Assembly: GCA_010672965.1 (NCBI GenBank)
Contig: JAAHFN010000010.1
Coordinates: 88,702-137,543 of the forward strand
DNA: 48,842 bases
Direction: 5' to 3'
Source of the DNA: Oscillatoria sp. SIO1A7
Lineage (GTDB): Bacteria > Cyanobacteriota > Cyanobacteriia > Cyanobacteriales > Laspinemataceae
The notes below the pieces were generated by a model, which ran no database searches, was not told the origin of the DNA, and saw nothing but the letters and a program-made list of their open reading frames with translations. Made by a program: the position numbers and the translations under genes. Positions 25,685 to 33,686 of the stretch are shown here, piece by piece (within the stretch, counting starts at the first letter, position 1; every line of letters begins with the position of its first letter).

Positions 25685-26467
25685 TTAGGGGGCATGCCCG
25701 GTTTCTGGTGTTGTTAACATACCATCTTCTAGATGGAGAATGCGATCGGCCACATCTAGAATGCGCGGGTCGTGAGTAACCATGAGGACAGTACAACCCC
25801 CTTCTTTTGCCAGCTTGCGGAGCAGTTCTATAACGGCGTGGCCGCTTTGGGAGTCTAAGGCAGCAGTAGGCTCGTCAGCCATAATTAACTCGGGACGGCC
25901 TGCTAGGGCACGGGCGATCGCCACCCTTTGTTTCTGGCCTCCAGATAAATCTCTCGGACCCTGCTTCGCCCAAGAAGCCAATCCCACCTGTTCTAGCAAC
26001 TCCTCTGCTTGTTTTCGCGCTTCCCGCCCTCGAATACCTTTGACATTGAGAGCCAATTCTACGTTTTCAGTTGCGCTCAGAGCTGGAAATAGGTTAAATC
26101 CTTGGAAAATAAAGCCGATATTTTGTCGTCGGAACCGCGTCAGCTTGCCGCGAGACATCCTAGTAATTTCCTGCCCCAGAAGTTTTACGCTTCCCGACGA
26201 AGGGGTTAACAAACCCGCTAATATTGAGAGTAAGGTAGTTTTGCCAGAACCAGAAGGCCCCATTAAAAGCTGGATATCGCCCCTGCGAACTTCTAGATCG
26301 ATTCCCTTCAAAGCATTATAAAAGCCCGTTCCTGACTCGAATACCATCTTTACCCCTCTAGCTTTGATGGCATCTTTCTTTGCTGGATCCAAGCTCGCGT
26401 CAGTGGCAGCCACCCGATCTGGGGCATTCTGGCTAAACTCATCAATGTTAATCGAACACGCACTCAT
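25685..26467 (-). CDS. devA: DevA-like ABC transporter ATPase
   Basis: The 260-residue ATPase has Walker A GPSGSGKT (70-77), a Q-loop in IGFIFQGFNLFPAL, the signature LSGGQKQR (174-181) and Walker B LIMADEP (194-200). It belongs to the MacB/DevA group and most resembles cyanobacterial DevA partners of DevB/DevC exporters. About 35 residues precede the usual domain start. The DevC-like permease gene is upstream on the same strand after a 199-bp gap. No DevB membrane-fusion gene is seen in the window, so the exporter may use one encoded elsewhere. Confidence 0.85.
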   Translation of the reverse strand: MSACSINIDEFSQNAPDRVAATDASLDPAKKDAIKARGVKMVFESGTGFYNALKGIDLEVRRGDIQLLMGPSGSGKTTLLSILAGLLTPSSGSVKLLGQEITRMSRGKLTRFRRQNIGFIFQGFNLFPALSATENVELALNVKGIRGREARKQAEELLEQVGLASWAKQGPRDLSGGQKQRVAIARALAGRPELIMADEPTAALDSQSGHAVIELLRKLAKEGGCTVLMVTHDPRILDVADRILHLEDGMLTTPETGHAP

Positions 26468-26666
26468 TTGTGTAAATCTTTCATCCTATTACATAGACGG
26501 CAAGCGGTAAGAGCATTCGCTAGATTGTCAGCGCTAGATTAGCACAATTACAGGTACTGATTCTAGGACTAACAAAAATTATTCAACGCTTAAGTTATTT
26601 TTTTAAGCGATTATTTTTTTACGTTTTGATTCCAATTTTCGACAGATGGAGCGAACCTATTTAAAG

Positions 26667-27851
26667 TCATGCTTTAAAGACAATTGCCGGATCTACGCGG
26701 TTTACTTTTTGAATCGCAAAGATAGACGAACTGATACACATTATCGTGGTAATGCCGAACACCCAGGCCGAAATACTGGGCGTGATTAAAATCACAATTC
26801 CTTTACTGACTAGCGCCCAATAACTGACGCCAAAACAAAGCGCCATTCCCGGGATATAACCGAGAACTGCCATCCAGAGAGCTTGTTCTATAATAACGCC
26901 GTAGATTACCCAGTCTGACGCGCCAATTGCCTTGAGCGTTCCAAATTCTTTCAAGTGGTCGGATACAGAAGAGTAGAGAATCTGACTGACAACTACCACC
27001 CCTACTATAGCCCCGACAATTGCACCTAGCCCCAAAATAAACCCAATGCCAGTACGTCCCTCCCAATAGTCGCGAGTTTTAGCCGCAAATTCTTCCCCAG
27101 TATAAGCCCGCGTATAAGGCAAAGCTGCTTCTAGCTTGCGCTTGAGTTCTTGCAAGTCTTGACCGGGTTCGGCTCGCACTAGGACATAGCTGATTGTATC
27201 GTCTGAAGTTAATTCTGGGGGCTCTGGAGCAGGTCCTTGAAGCGGTTCGTCTCCCATAGGAGCGATCGCATAAGCCAAGGCATTTTCCAAGGAAGTAAAA
27301 ACAAAAGGGCTCGAAATTGTCGATTGAGTTTCTTTGGTGAAACCAACCACTAAAGTGCTGAAAGCACCCAATTCCACCAACTCGCGCCGCCATCCCCCTA
27401 CATTGAGCCCATCAAAGCTTTTTTCGTCTATAAAAATTCGGTAAGGTTTTTTTAGGTCTAGCAGACGTCCTTTGGAGATAGTCCCGGGGACGAATAGCTC
27501 TGAGTCTGGCTCGAATCCAAACACCCGGACGTGATTTATATGACCTTCAGAATCACGCCATAGAGAGCCCACCCCCAAGAGAGCTTCGGCGCGCTCTACT
27601 CCTGGAACCTCCCGAGCTTGGGTTAAGCGTTCGTAGGGGATTTGTAGGGTTAATTCCAAAGCCGATACATTTTGCGATGCCACCCAAATGTCGGCCCGAG
27701 AGCGATCTATTAGGAGGCTCGTAGAGCGGATCGCACCTCTGAACATACCAGTCTGAATGGTGACTAGGCTTACAGCGAAAGCAATCCCAGCCTGAGCGAC
27801 GAGGAAGCGAGAGAGGTCTTCAAACAGGTTTTTACGAGCAATTGAGGGCAT
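26667..27851 (-). CDS. devC: DevC-like ABC transporter permease
   Basis: The 394-residue protein has the MacB/FtsX topology. A first membrane segment is near residues 17-36, and a large periplasmic domain covers about residues 40-270. Three C-terminal membrane segments follow, starting with GIGFILGLGAIVGAIVGVVVV. The start MPSIARKNLFEDLSRFLVAQAGI fits DevC proteins. DevBCA complexes export glycolipids or other envelope substances with TolC; here the substrate is unknown. It is transcribed before the devA-like gene. Confidence 0.86.
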   Translation of the reverse strand: MPSIARKNLFEDLSRFLVAQAGIAFAVSLVTIQTGMFRGAIRSTSLLIDRSRADIWVASQNVSALELTLQIPYERLTQAREVPGVERAEALLGVGSLWRDSEGHINHVRVFGFEPDSELFVPGTISKGRLLDLKKPYRIFIDEKSFDGLNVGGWRRELVELGAFSTLVVGFTKETQSTISSPFVFTSLENALAYAIAPMGDEPLQGPAPEPPELTSDDTISYVLVRAEPGQDLQELKRKLEAALPYTRAYTGEEFAAKTRDYWEGRTGIGFILGLGAIVGAIVGVVVVSQILYSSVSDHLKEFGTLKAIGASDWVIYGVIIEQALWMAVLGYIPGMALCFGVSYWALVSKGIVILITPSISAWVFGITTIMCISSSIFAIQKVNRVDPAIVFKA

Positions 27852-28029
27852 GGGCCAACCAAGAGAGTTCGAGGGCTTCTCTTAATAAGGTTATCCATAT
27901 TTAGCAAACATTGCTTTTTTCAAGTACGAGAGTGTTGAGTTTTGAATTACAAGTTGTTATAAACATAAAAATTAGTTGCTTTACTGTTATTAGTGTAAAG
28001 ACAATTCAAAACTCAACACTCAACATTTC

Positions 28030-28117
28030 AGGACTTACGCAAACTATCCACATCTAGTATTTGTAGGGGCAATCCCCCCGTGGTTGCCCCTATTCATAGA
28101 GTCAATGCGTAAGTCCT
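28030..28117. mobile_element. Element B copy (88 bp)
   Basis: Ends AGGACTTACGCAAACTATCC and GTCAATGCGTAAGTCCT, with the shared interior GTAGGGGCAATCCCCCCGTG. Confidence 0.8.
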
Positions 28118-28317
28118 ACATTTAAAACTCTTCAGGAAAAGCCCGCTAAAAAATTTTTTCCTGAAATGCAAGGTAGATGCCTGAAAACGGTTGAGCATTG
28201 GGAACGTCGAATACCTGGGCGAGGGAGATAAACAGCGGTAATTATGACAAGCATCGGTTAGGGCCAAAGATTGTCCCTAACTTTTTATCTGGTCCTTGCG
28301 TAAAGCCCGATATAGCA

Positions 28318-28735
28318 CTCAGCACTCAGCACTCAGCTATCAGCTTGCCTCCCGGGCATACGGCCGGAAAGCCCTTACAGGTAAACCTTAAGTTGCTCTC
28401 AGCAAATATGCGTAGTGCTATAGCACTACCGATTAACGCTAGGACAGTCACAAATCTCCTTAGATGGCAGGACTTTAGCTGACTGCTGAGCAGTGACAGC
28501 TAATCGCTTACTGCTATGTAGGCCGTCTCAGCACTCAGCACTCAGCTATCAGCTTGCCTCCCGGGCATACGGCCGGAAAGCCCTTACAGGTAAACCTTAA
28601 GTTGCTCTCAGCAAATATGCGTAGTGCTATAGCACTACCGATTAACGCTAGGACAGTCACAAATCTCCTTAGATGGCAGGACTTTAGCTGACTGCTGAGC
28701 AGTGACAGCTAATCGCTTACTGCTATGTAGGCCGT
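28318..28735. repeat. Perfect tandem duplication, 2 x 209 bp, carrying element F
   Basis: Copy 1 is 28318-28526 and copy 2 is 28527-28735; reading base by base I found no difference. Each unit starts with CTCAGCA heptamers, contains CCCGGGCATACGGCCGGAAA and ends with an inverted element F (TATAGCACTACCGATTAACG to CGCTTACTGCTATGTA). Identity of the copies suggests a very recent event, or an assembly artefact. Confidence 0.9.
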
Positions 28736-28837
28736 CCGCCTGGGGTGGCATTTCACTTTTTTTTCAAAGTTAGCCCGCTCGCGGGCTTCGTGCAGCAGCT
28801 TTTATAGACATTCAGCTCGGGGTGCGAAATTAATATC

Positions 28838-28977
28838 AGAACTTACGCAAAATGTTCATATTTGGTTATTTGTAGGGGCAATCCCCCCGCGTTCGCGTTG
28901 GCGGAGCCTGCGCGACAGCGCATAGCGTCTCCCAATGCGAGAATCGCCCCTACCCGTAGGGTCTTTGCGTAAGTCCT
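28838..28977. mobile_element. Element B copy (140 bp)
   Basis: Ends AGAACTTACGCAAAATGTTC and TCTTTGCGTAAGTCCT. It has the standard left half plus a GC-rich insert (GCGTTCGCGTTGGCGGAGCC) like the long copy at 10501. Confidence 0.75.
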
Positions 28978-29041
28978 GTAATATGCTTCCTCCGCCTAGG
29001 TAGCTTAAGAGATAGATATCCTCAGAGGTTTTAGCGGCAAT

Positions 29042-29130
29042 AGGACTTACGCATTAACTCGCTCGATCGGGGCAACCACGGGGGGATTGCCCCTACAAAA
29101 CACTAGACCTGGATACTTTGCGTAAGTCCT
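29042..29130. mobile_element. Element B copy (89 bp, opposite orientation)
   Basis: Ends AGGACTTACGCATTAACTCG and TACTTTGCGTAAGTCCT. The interior reads GGGGCAACCACGGGGGGATT, the inverse of the other copies. It lies 127 bp upstream of the pseudokinase gene. Confidence 0.8.
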
Positions 29131-29256
29131 AGGCAAGTTCAAAATCAAGAACCGAGCATAGCCGCATACAGCTTCGACTATCTGAGGAGATGGGGTTAAA
29201 AACTCCAAAGCTTATGGTCTGGTCTAGAGATTGGTTTTATGCAAGCATTCCTATCA

Positions 29257-31434
29257 ATGACCCTCCTAGAAAAATTACTAGCCGGTCGCTATAAAATTAT
29301 TGAAATTGTTAAAAACGATGGTCTCAGCAATACCTATATTGCCGAAGATACTCGCAAAGTCGGTTCCCCAAAGTGCATTGTTAAGCAGCTTGTCGGGGGT
29401 GGAGACGATCGCCAAAAATCCGATCGATCTCCATCGCCCCAATCGCCCATGCGATCGGCAAGGCGATTGTTTGCGAAACAAGTACAAATCTTCAATAAGC
29501 TAGCTAACTGCGACAGAGTTCCTCAGCTTTGGGGAGCTTTCAAAGAAAACCAAGATTTCTATCTTGTCCAAGAGTTAGTTGTAGGGCAGCCTTTGAGCGA
29601 AGAACTACTGCTCGGTCAACCCTGGGGCAAACCAGCGACAGTTTGGCAATGCATCGAAATTATTAAAGAAGCTCTTGTTATTCTAGAATTGATTCACGAT
29701 CGCGGGGTTATCCATTGCAATCTGAAGCCAGAAAATTTTATTCGCCGTACCAGGGATGGTCGCTTGATTCCGATTAATTTTAGCGGAGCGAAAGAAGTTC
29801 TTAAGAGCCAAACTCAGGGACAACTATCGATCGCAGTACCGATTGGCACCTTTGGATATGTCTCCCCAGAGCAACTCGCTGGCAATAGCCAGCCTAATAG
29901 CGATTTATATGCTCTAGGTCTGATTGGCATCCAAGCCTTAACTGGTCTGCATCCATCACTATTAGAAATAGATGCCGCTACTGGGGAACTGAGCTGGGAA
30001 CACCATGCGCCAATACCTCCCGGAGACGAGATTATTTTTATTCTGAACAAGATGGTGCGAGCCCATAGCAAACAGCGCTACCAATCTGCAAGGGAGGTAC
30101 TGGAAGCGCTAGAAGCTTATAGCCATCTTGAGTCGCCACCGCCCCTTACGGTTAATAGCATTAGAATTAGTGAAGAGTTTCGAGAAGATTTTATTGAAAA
30201 AAATATTACAGACGGCGATAACGGGGAGAATGGCGATAACGGGGAGAACGGCGATAACGGCGATAACTACGAAAAAATCTTACCCTTAGCTTTGGAAGAT
30301 AGCGATCGCTTATCTCTTTCTCTAGCCCCTGCCCCTGAAGGGCTGGCAGAAAATGAGGCTTTTCTAGAGCTTGAGAATACCTTGTCTTCCGAGGAGACAA
30401 TCGCTAAGAAGAAAAATAAAAAGCCATCTGCTCTGAAGCTGGGAGCGGGGGCAGGCATGGCTCTGAATGCGGTGACAATTATTGCGGCGCTGCATTCTTT
30501 ATTTTATTCCGTGCCGATAGATACGGGAATTAATGCTTTAAGTCAGGCCAAGAATCAATATCAATCCGGGCAACTGCAAGAAGCGATCGCCCTAGTAAAA
30601 TCGATTCGTTGGGATAGCTCTGTTTACGAGCAAGCTCAGCTAGAAGTAGAGCGCTGGGAGGTCGAATGGAACAAAGCCTCTGCTAAGTTTGAAAAACTCG
30701 AAGGAGCTTTTCAGGAGCAGCAGTGGCAGAATGTCCTATCCTATGCTGGGCAATTGCCATCTATTTCTTATTGGCAAAACAAGAGCGAGCCAATGGTGCA
30801 AAAGGCGGCTCGGGAAATGGCTCCAGCCGCTCGCGAATTATTGCAACAAGCTCACCAGCAGGCAGACAATAAAAATTTTGCTGCTGCTATAGGATTTTTG
30901 GAAAAGATTCCTTTTGGGACGCCAGTATATGAGACTGCTCGCTCCCAGATGGCTCTATATGAAGAACAGTTAAAGCTACAGCGAGAGGTGGAAGCTCACC
31001 GCTTGTTGCAAAAAGCATACGACCGGGCAGTAGCGAAAGATTTTACAGGCGCGCTGAAGTTTCTGCAAGACATTCCCCAAGGTACTTCGACATACGAGCA
31101 AGTCCAAGCAAAGATTTCTGAATATACCAAAAAACAGAATATTAAGGCGAATAGATTATTACAGAGCGCTTACGATCGCGCTATTGCCGGAGATTATAGC
31201 GGAGCGATCTCCTTACTGCGAAAGATTCCCTCTGGAACTTCTGCTTATCCGATAGGACAAGCTAAGATTGCCGAGTACAATCAAGTCCTTTATCGCGCTA
31301 GACGGGCAAGACAGACTAGACGGACTAGACGGACTAGACGGAGGAGGGGGCGGCGGGTCAGTTCGGCAATTTTTTCTCCTAGCTTTAATCCCGGGGATAT
31401 GCTTCAAGAGACGAATCCTTCAGGGCTGAGCTAA
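29257..31434 (+). CDS. Membrane-anchored Ser/Thr pseudokinase with repeat-rich C-terminal domain
   Basis: The 725-residue protein starts with a PknB/SPK-type kinase fold (about residues 6-285; GRYKIIEIV, PQLWGAFKENQDFYLVQELV, GTFGYVSPEQL, SDLYALGLI). The catalytic residues are altered. HRD is HCN (Asn155 for the base), DFG is NFS (Asn174 for the metal ligand), and the glycine loop reads VKNDGLSNT. The alpha-C Glu position reads KQVQIF. Lys43 is kept. A Gly-Asp-Asn repeat (about 320-337) and one membrane helix (395-418) follow. Then come several TPR-like repeats of about 60 residues with the shared phrases RLLQKAYDRAV, DFTGAL and IPQGTSTYE. The extreme C-terminus is a run of Arg/Thr coded by a 9-bp repeat. 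It is likely a scaffold or sensor, not an active kinase. Confidence 0.88.
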   Translation: MTLLEKLLAGRYKIIEIVKNDGLSNTYIAEDTRKVGSPKCIVKQLVGGGDDRQKSDRSPSPQSPMRSARRLFAKQVQIFNKLANCDRVPQLWGAFKENQDFYLVQELVVGQPLSEELLLGQPWGKPATVWQCIEIIKEALVILELIHDRGVIHCNLKPENFIRRTRDGRLIPINFSGAKEVLKSQTQGQLSIAVPIGTFGYVSPEQLAGNSQPNSDLYALGLIGIQALTGLHPSLLEIDAATGELSWEHHAPIPPGDEIIFILNKMVRAHSKQRYQSAREVLEALEAYSHLESPPPLTVNSIRISEEFREDFIEKNITDGDNGENGDNGENGDNGDNYEKILPLALEDSDRLSLSLAPAPEGLAENEAFLELENTLSSEETIAKKKNKKPSALKLGAGAGMALNAVTIIAALHSLFYSVPIDTGINALSQAKNQYQSGQLQEAIALVKSIRWDSSVYEQAQLEVERWEVEWNKASAKFEKLEGAFQEQQWQNVLSYAGQLPSISYWQNKSEPMVQKAAREMAPAARELLQQAHQQADNKNFAAAIGFLEKIPFGTPVYETARSQMALYEEQLKLQREVEAHRLLQKAYDRAVAKDFTGALKFLQDIPQGTSTYEQVQAKISEYTKKQNIKANRLLQSAYDRAIAGDYSGAISLLRKIPSGTSAYPIGQAKIAEYNQVLYRARRARQTRRTRRTRRRRGRRVSSAIFSPSFNPGDMLQETNPSGLS

Positions 31435-31464
31435 TTGATTTTGGATTTGCAATACCGATCCTCT

Positions 31465-31810
31465 AAAAAAACCGGTTTTTTGGACAATACCAACGCCTAT
31501 TTACCGCAGGCTCCGATCCCCCCAACCCCCCGATAAATTGGGGAGCCGCCTACGGAGTGTGGGGAGAGGGGGGAGAGGGGGGAGAATTTCTTGTGGTTCT
31601 TCCCACCCCTCCCACCCTTCCCACTCTTCCCCATCTCTCTTGGAGCCCCCCAATTTATCGGGGGGTTGGGGGGAGCTGACGTTGGTATTAGACCTCGCAT
31701 TTGTTGTGTTACTCGCACGAGTTGGCTGCGCCAACGTTCCCGGTTCCTCCCTACAAATAAGGTGTTGGGTGCGTTCTGGCGAAGGTATTGTCCAAAAAAC
31801 CGGGTTTCTG
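31465..31810. mobile_element. Element C copy with nested inverted repeat
   Basis: Outer ends: AAAAAACCGGTTTTTTGGAC then AATACC on the left, and GGTATTGTCCAAAAAACCGG then GTTTCTG on the right. Inside, GATCCCCCCAACCCCCCGAT at 31516 is inverted at about 31653-31672 (ATCGGGGGGTTGGGGGGAGC). Between them lie GGGGAGA units and their inverses. Confidence 0.7.
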
Positions 31811-31950
31811 ACCAGTTGTCGCTGAGATTGCTGAGAAACCAGGTTTTGAGAAAACCGGTAATTCCTGCCAAGACCAACGCCTATTTTAGAAGGCAACGGT
31901 AGGCTTAAGTCCTTGTGAACTCGACAAGCGGAGCGTTACCCGTGCAAAGA

Positions 31951-32055
31951 TATAGCAGTAAGCGGTCAGCTATCAGCTCTCAGCTATCGGCCAAAGCCTT
32001 GCCTTTCGTAAGCTGTGGCATTTTGTAACCGTCCTAACCTTACTATGTAATGCTA
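31951..32055 (+). repeat. Element F copy 2
   Basis: Starts TATAGCAGTAAGCGGTCAGC and ends ACTATGTAATGCTA. The inner part GCATTTTGTAACCGTCCTAA matches copy 1 at 12541. Confidence 0.65.
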
Positions 32056-32084
32056 GATCGGACAAAAAACTGGATCGCCTATTT

Positions 32085-32114
32085 TAGGGGCGATTTCGCG
32101 CGAAATCGCCCCTA
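32085..32114. terminator. 30-bp perfect palindrome, terminator-like
   Basis: TAGGGGCGATTTCGC followed by its exact inverse, then GGTTTTGTCTAATTTTTATT. An outer GACAAAA/TTTTGTC pair can extend the stem. The same flanks (CCCCTAGGTTTT) follow a different stem at 38138-38163. It is too far from the pseudokinase stop (650 bp) to be its obvious terminator. Confidence 0.5.
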
Positions 32115-32372
32115 GGTTTTGTCTAATTTTTATTTGAAATGACAAAACCTTCGCCAAAAGGGCAAAGGTTTAGAACTGGTATCCTTGTAAATACGAGATG
32201 AGACCACCTACAAAATCTGATAAGTTAAAACCGAAAAAAAAATTAGCTAATTGCCACTCAAAGTTTAGGTTACCGCAATTCAAAAGTCAAAAGTAAAAAA
32301 TAAAAAGTAAAAATGCAAAATTCAAAATTCAAAATGCTTTTGCCTCAAGGCTCCTTTTGAGTTCTTAGCTTG

Positions 32373-32472
32373 GGGAGCATTTCACTTTTGTAAAAAGTAG
32401 CCCGAAAGGGCTTTGTTTGTGTAGCCGCGCCTTTAGGCGTCAGGCGGCTCCTTGCAAAATCGAAATGCTCCC
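32373..32472. mobile_element. Element A copy 2 (100 bp) with 8-bp target duplication
   Basis: Ends GGGAGCATTTCACTTTTGTA and GAAATGCTCCC are inverted. The direct repeat TTAGCTTG flanks it at 32365-32372 and 32473-32480. It inserted into a TTTTGAG-type repeat tract. Confidence 0.85.
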
Positions 32473-32504
32473 TTAGCTTGAGAGTTTTGAGTTTTGAGTT
32501 TTGA

Positions 32505-32669
32505 TATCAAATCCGGTTAAACAGTCACAGTATCTGTAGGGGCGGTGCCCCCGGGAGAAGCCCCGGCCGCCCAACCCACCCACACCGCCCGCAGGAGGGG
32601 AACTGGGGCGATCGCTCGCTTGGGAATTGCCCCTACGGGATTCATGGAACAACTACGCGGATTTGATAT
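32505..32669. mobile_element. Element H copy (about 165 bp)
   Basis: Terminal inverted repeats TATCAAATCCG (left) and CGGATTTGATA (right). The interior is GC-rich (GTAGGGGCGGTGCCCCCGGG). A left-end-only match lies at 22368-22385. Confidence 0.6.
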
Positions 32670-32689
32670 GACTTTTAATTTCGCGCAGG

Positions 32690-33240
32690 ACCGTATGCCC
32701 TCCGTCCGCATGCGAAGGCATCCAAAAGCAAGTCGTTGTAGAATCTACAAAAAGCAAGGAGGTGCTAAGCCTAGTTTCTTCCCAGGTGCAAATAGCCGCG
32801 TTGGCGCGATCGCTCCTTACGCGACGCGCATTGCTTGCTTCCGCGATCGCTTGCGATCGCGCGGAAGCACTGGCTCCCTCGCGGCATAGCCAGTCTGTCG
32901 TCGGGCTCCCCGACTTCCAGACTAACTAAGGCCAGTGGTGAAAACTAGGCTGAATTTCTCCCAATGGAAACCCACCCGCTGCCGCTTTGCATGCCCCGCA
33001 AGCGGTATTTTGGGCGGGCTTCCAACCTGGCGCTGCTATTGGAGGCGTTGCCAATGGACTACTTGCCCAGAGTCCAAGGCTTACCCCTAACAGCGTGGGT
33101 TTTTGAGGGAGAAATTTTTTTGAGTGAAAACACCTCCTTGTTAAGGTTTGGATTTTACACTTGATAGAAGGGTCGCGTTTAGACGTGGCCCCTTATTTAT
33201 GCCCCTCTTTGAGGCTATAAAGCCATATTAACACAGGTTT
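32690..33240. other. Unexplained GC-rich block with strong hairpins
   Basis: Several stems follow one another: TTGTAGAATCTACAA (32735-32749), ACTGGCT...AGCCAGT (32868-32892), and AGTCTG-n-CGTCGGGCTCCCCGAC-n-CAGACT (32890-32923). A complementary GGCCAGTG follows at 32930-32938. HIP1 sites cluster at 32805-32862. The rest, to 33170, has no family match that I can make. It could encode a structured RNA or be the end of a decayed insertion sequence. Confidence 0.4.
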
Positions 33241-33366
33241 GGGAGAATTTCAACATTGGAGGCAGAATTTTTTTTACTTTCTGCACCTTCTGCACCTTCT
33301 GCACTTTCTACAATTTTATATATATAGGTAAAGGCAACGGCCAAGGTCGAGGGCGATCGTATGATT

Positions 33367-33398
33367 GGACCCGCCGCCAATAGATTGGCGGCGGGTCC
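33367..33398. repeat. Perfect 15-bp hairpin
   Basis: GGACCCGCCGCCAAT, loop AG, then the exact inverse. It is not followed by a T run. It sits just left of element C at 33421. Confidence 0.7.
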
Positions 33399-33420
33399 GG
33401 CGGGTCACTATTGGCGGTTA

Positions 33421-33669
33421 ATTACCCGGTTTTGAGAAACCCGGTAATTCCTGCCAATACCAACGCCAAAATGCACCCAACACCTTATTTGCAGGGGAGC
33501 GGCTCGGGAACCAACCCAAAAAATGCCCGCTCGTCGGCCGACGCCAGATCCCCCCGATAAATTGGGGGGCTGAAGACGTGGTAAACTATTGCCCCCCAAT
33601 TTATCGGGGGGTTGGGGGGATCTGGCGTCGGTAAAATGGCGAGGGTATTGTTGGAAAAACCGGGTTTCT
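33421..33669. mobile_element. Element C copy (about 250 bp) with inner GATCCCCCC repeat
   Basis: Left end ACCCGGTTTTGAGAAACCCG with CCAATACCAACGCC; right end GGCGAGGGTATTGTTGGAAA then AACCGGGTTTCTG. Inside, AGATCCCCCCGATAAATTGG is inverted at 33595-33622 (CCAATTTATCGGGGGGTTGG). Confidence 0.7.
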
Positions 33670-33686
33670 GCCGTTTATGAACTTTC

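Larger units (their letters stand above)
27852..29256. other. 1.4-kb spacer made of repeats
   Basis: No gene is seen. It contains an ACACTCAAC/TTTTGAA repeat pair at 27929-28025, element B copies at 28030, 28838 and 29042, a perfect 209-bp tandem duplication at 28318-28735, and a possible element A relic near 28745 (GGTGGCATTTCAC). The segment 28120-28310 is unassigned. Confidence 0.65.
31435..33686. other. 2.25-kb gene-free repeat cluster
   Basis: Contents in order: element C at 31465-31810 with an inner inverted repeat, element F at 31951-32055, a 30-bp palindrome at 32085-32114, element A at 32373-32472, element H at 32505-32669, an unexplained structured block at 32690-33240, a hairpin at 33367-33398 and element C at 33421-33669. 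Open frames in it are out of keeping with real genes. Confidence 0.7.

Noticed and set aside
26585-26625. Rho-independent terminator between the devC- and devA-like genes
   Set aside because: CGCTTAA...TTAAGCG is a weak stem; on the coding strand the T tail is poor. Not strong enough to call.
28745-28830. Third element A copy
   Set aside because: Only the left end (GGCATTTCAC) is similar; no right end or target duplication, so at best a relic.
31497-31902. Several overlapping frames of 95-131 codons on both strands
   Set aside because: They arise from the GGGGAGA/CCCCACC inverted repeat of element C and give proline/serine/glycine-rich low-complexity products.
32964-33164. 66-codon open frame
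   Set aside because: Composition unlike neighbouring genes, no ribosome site, inside the repeat cluster; more likely part of the structured block.
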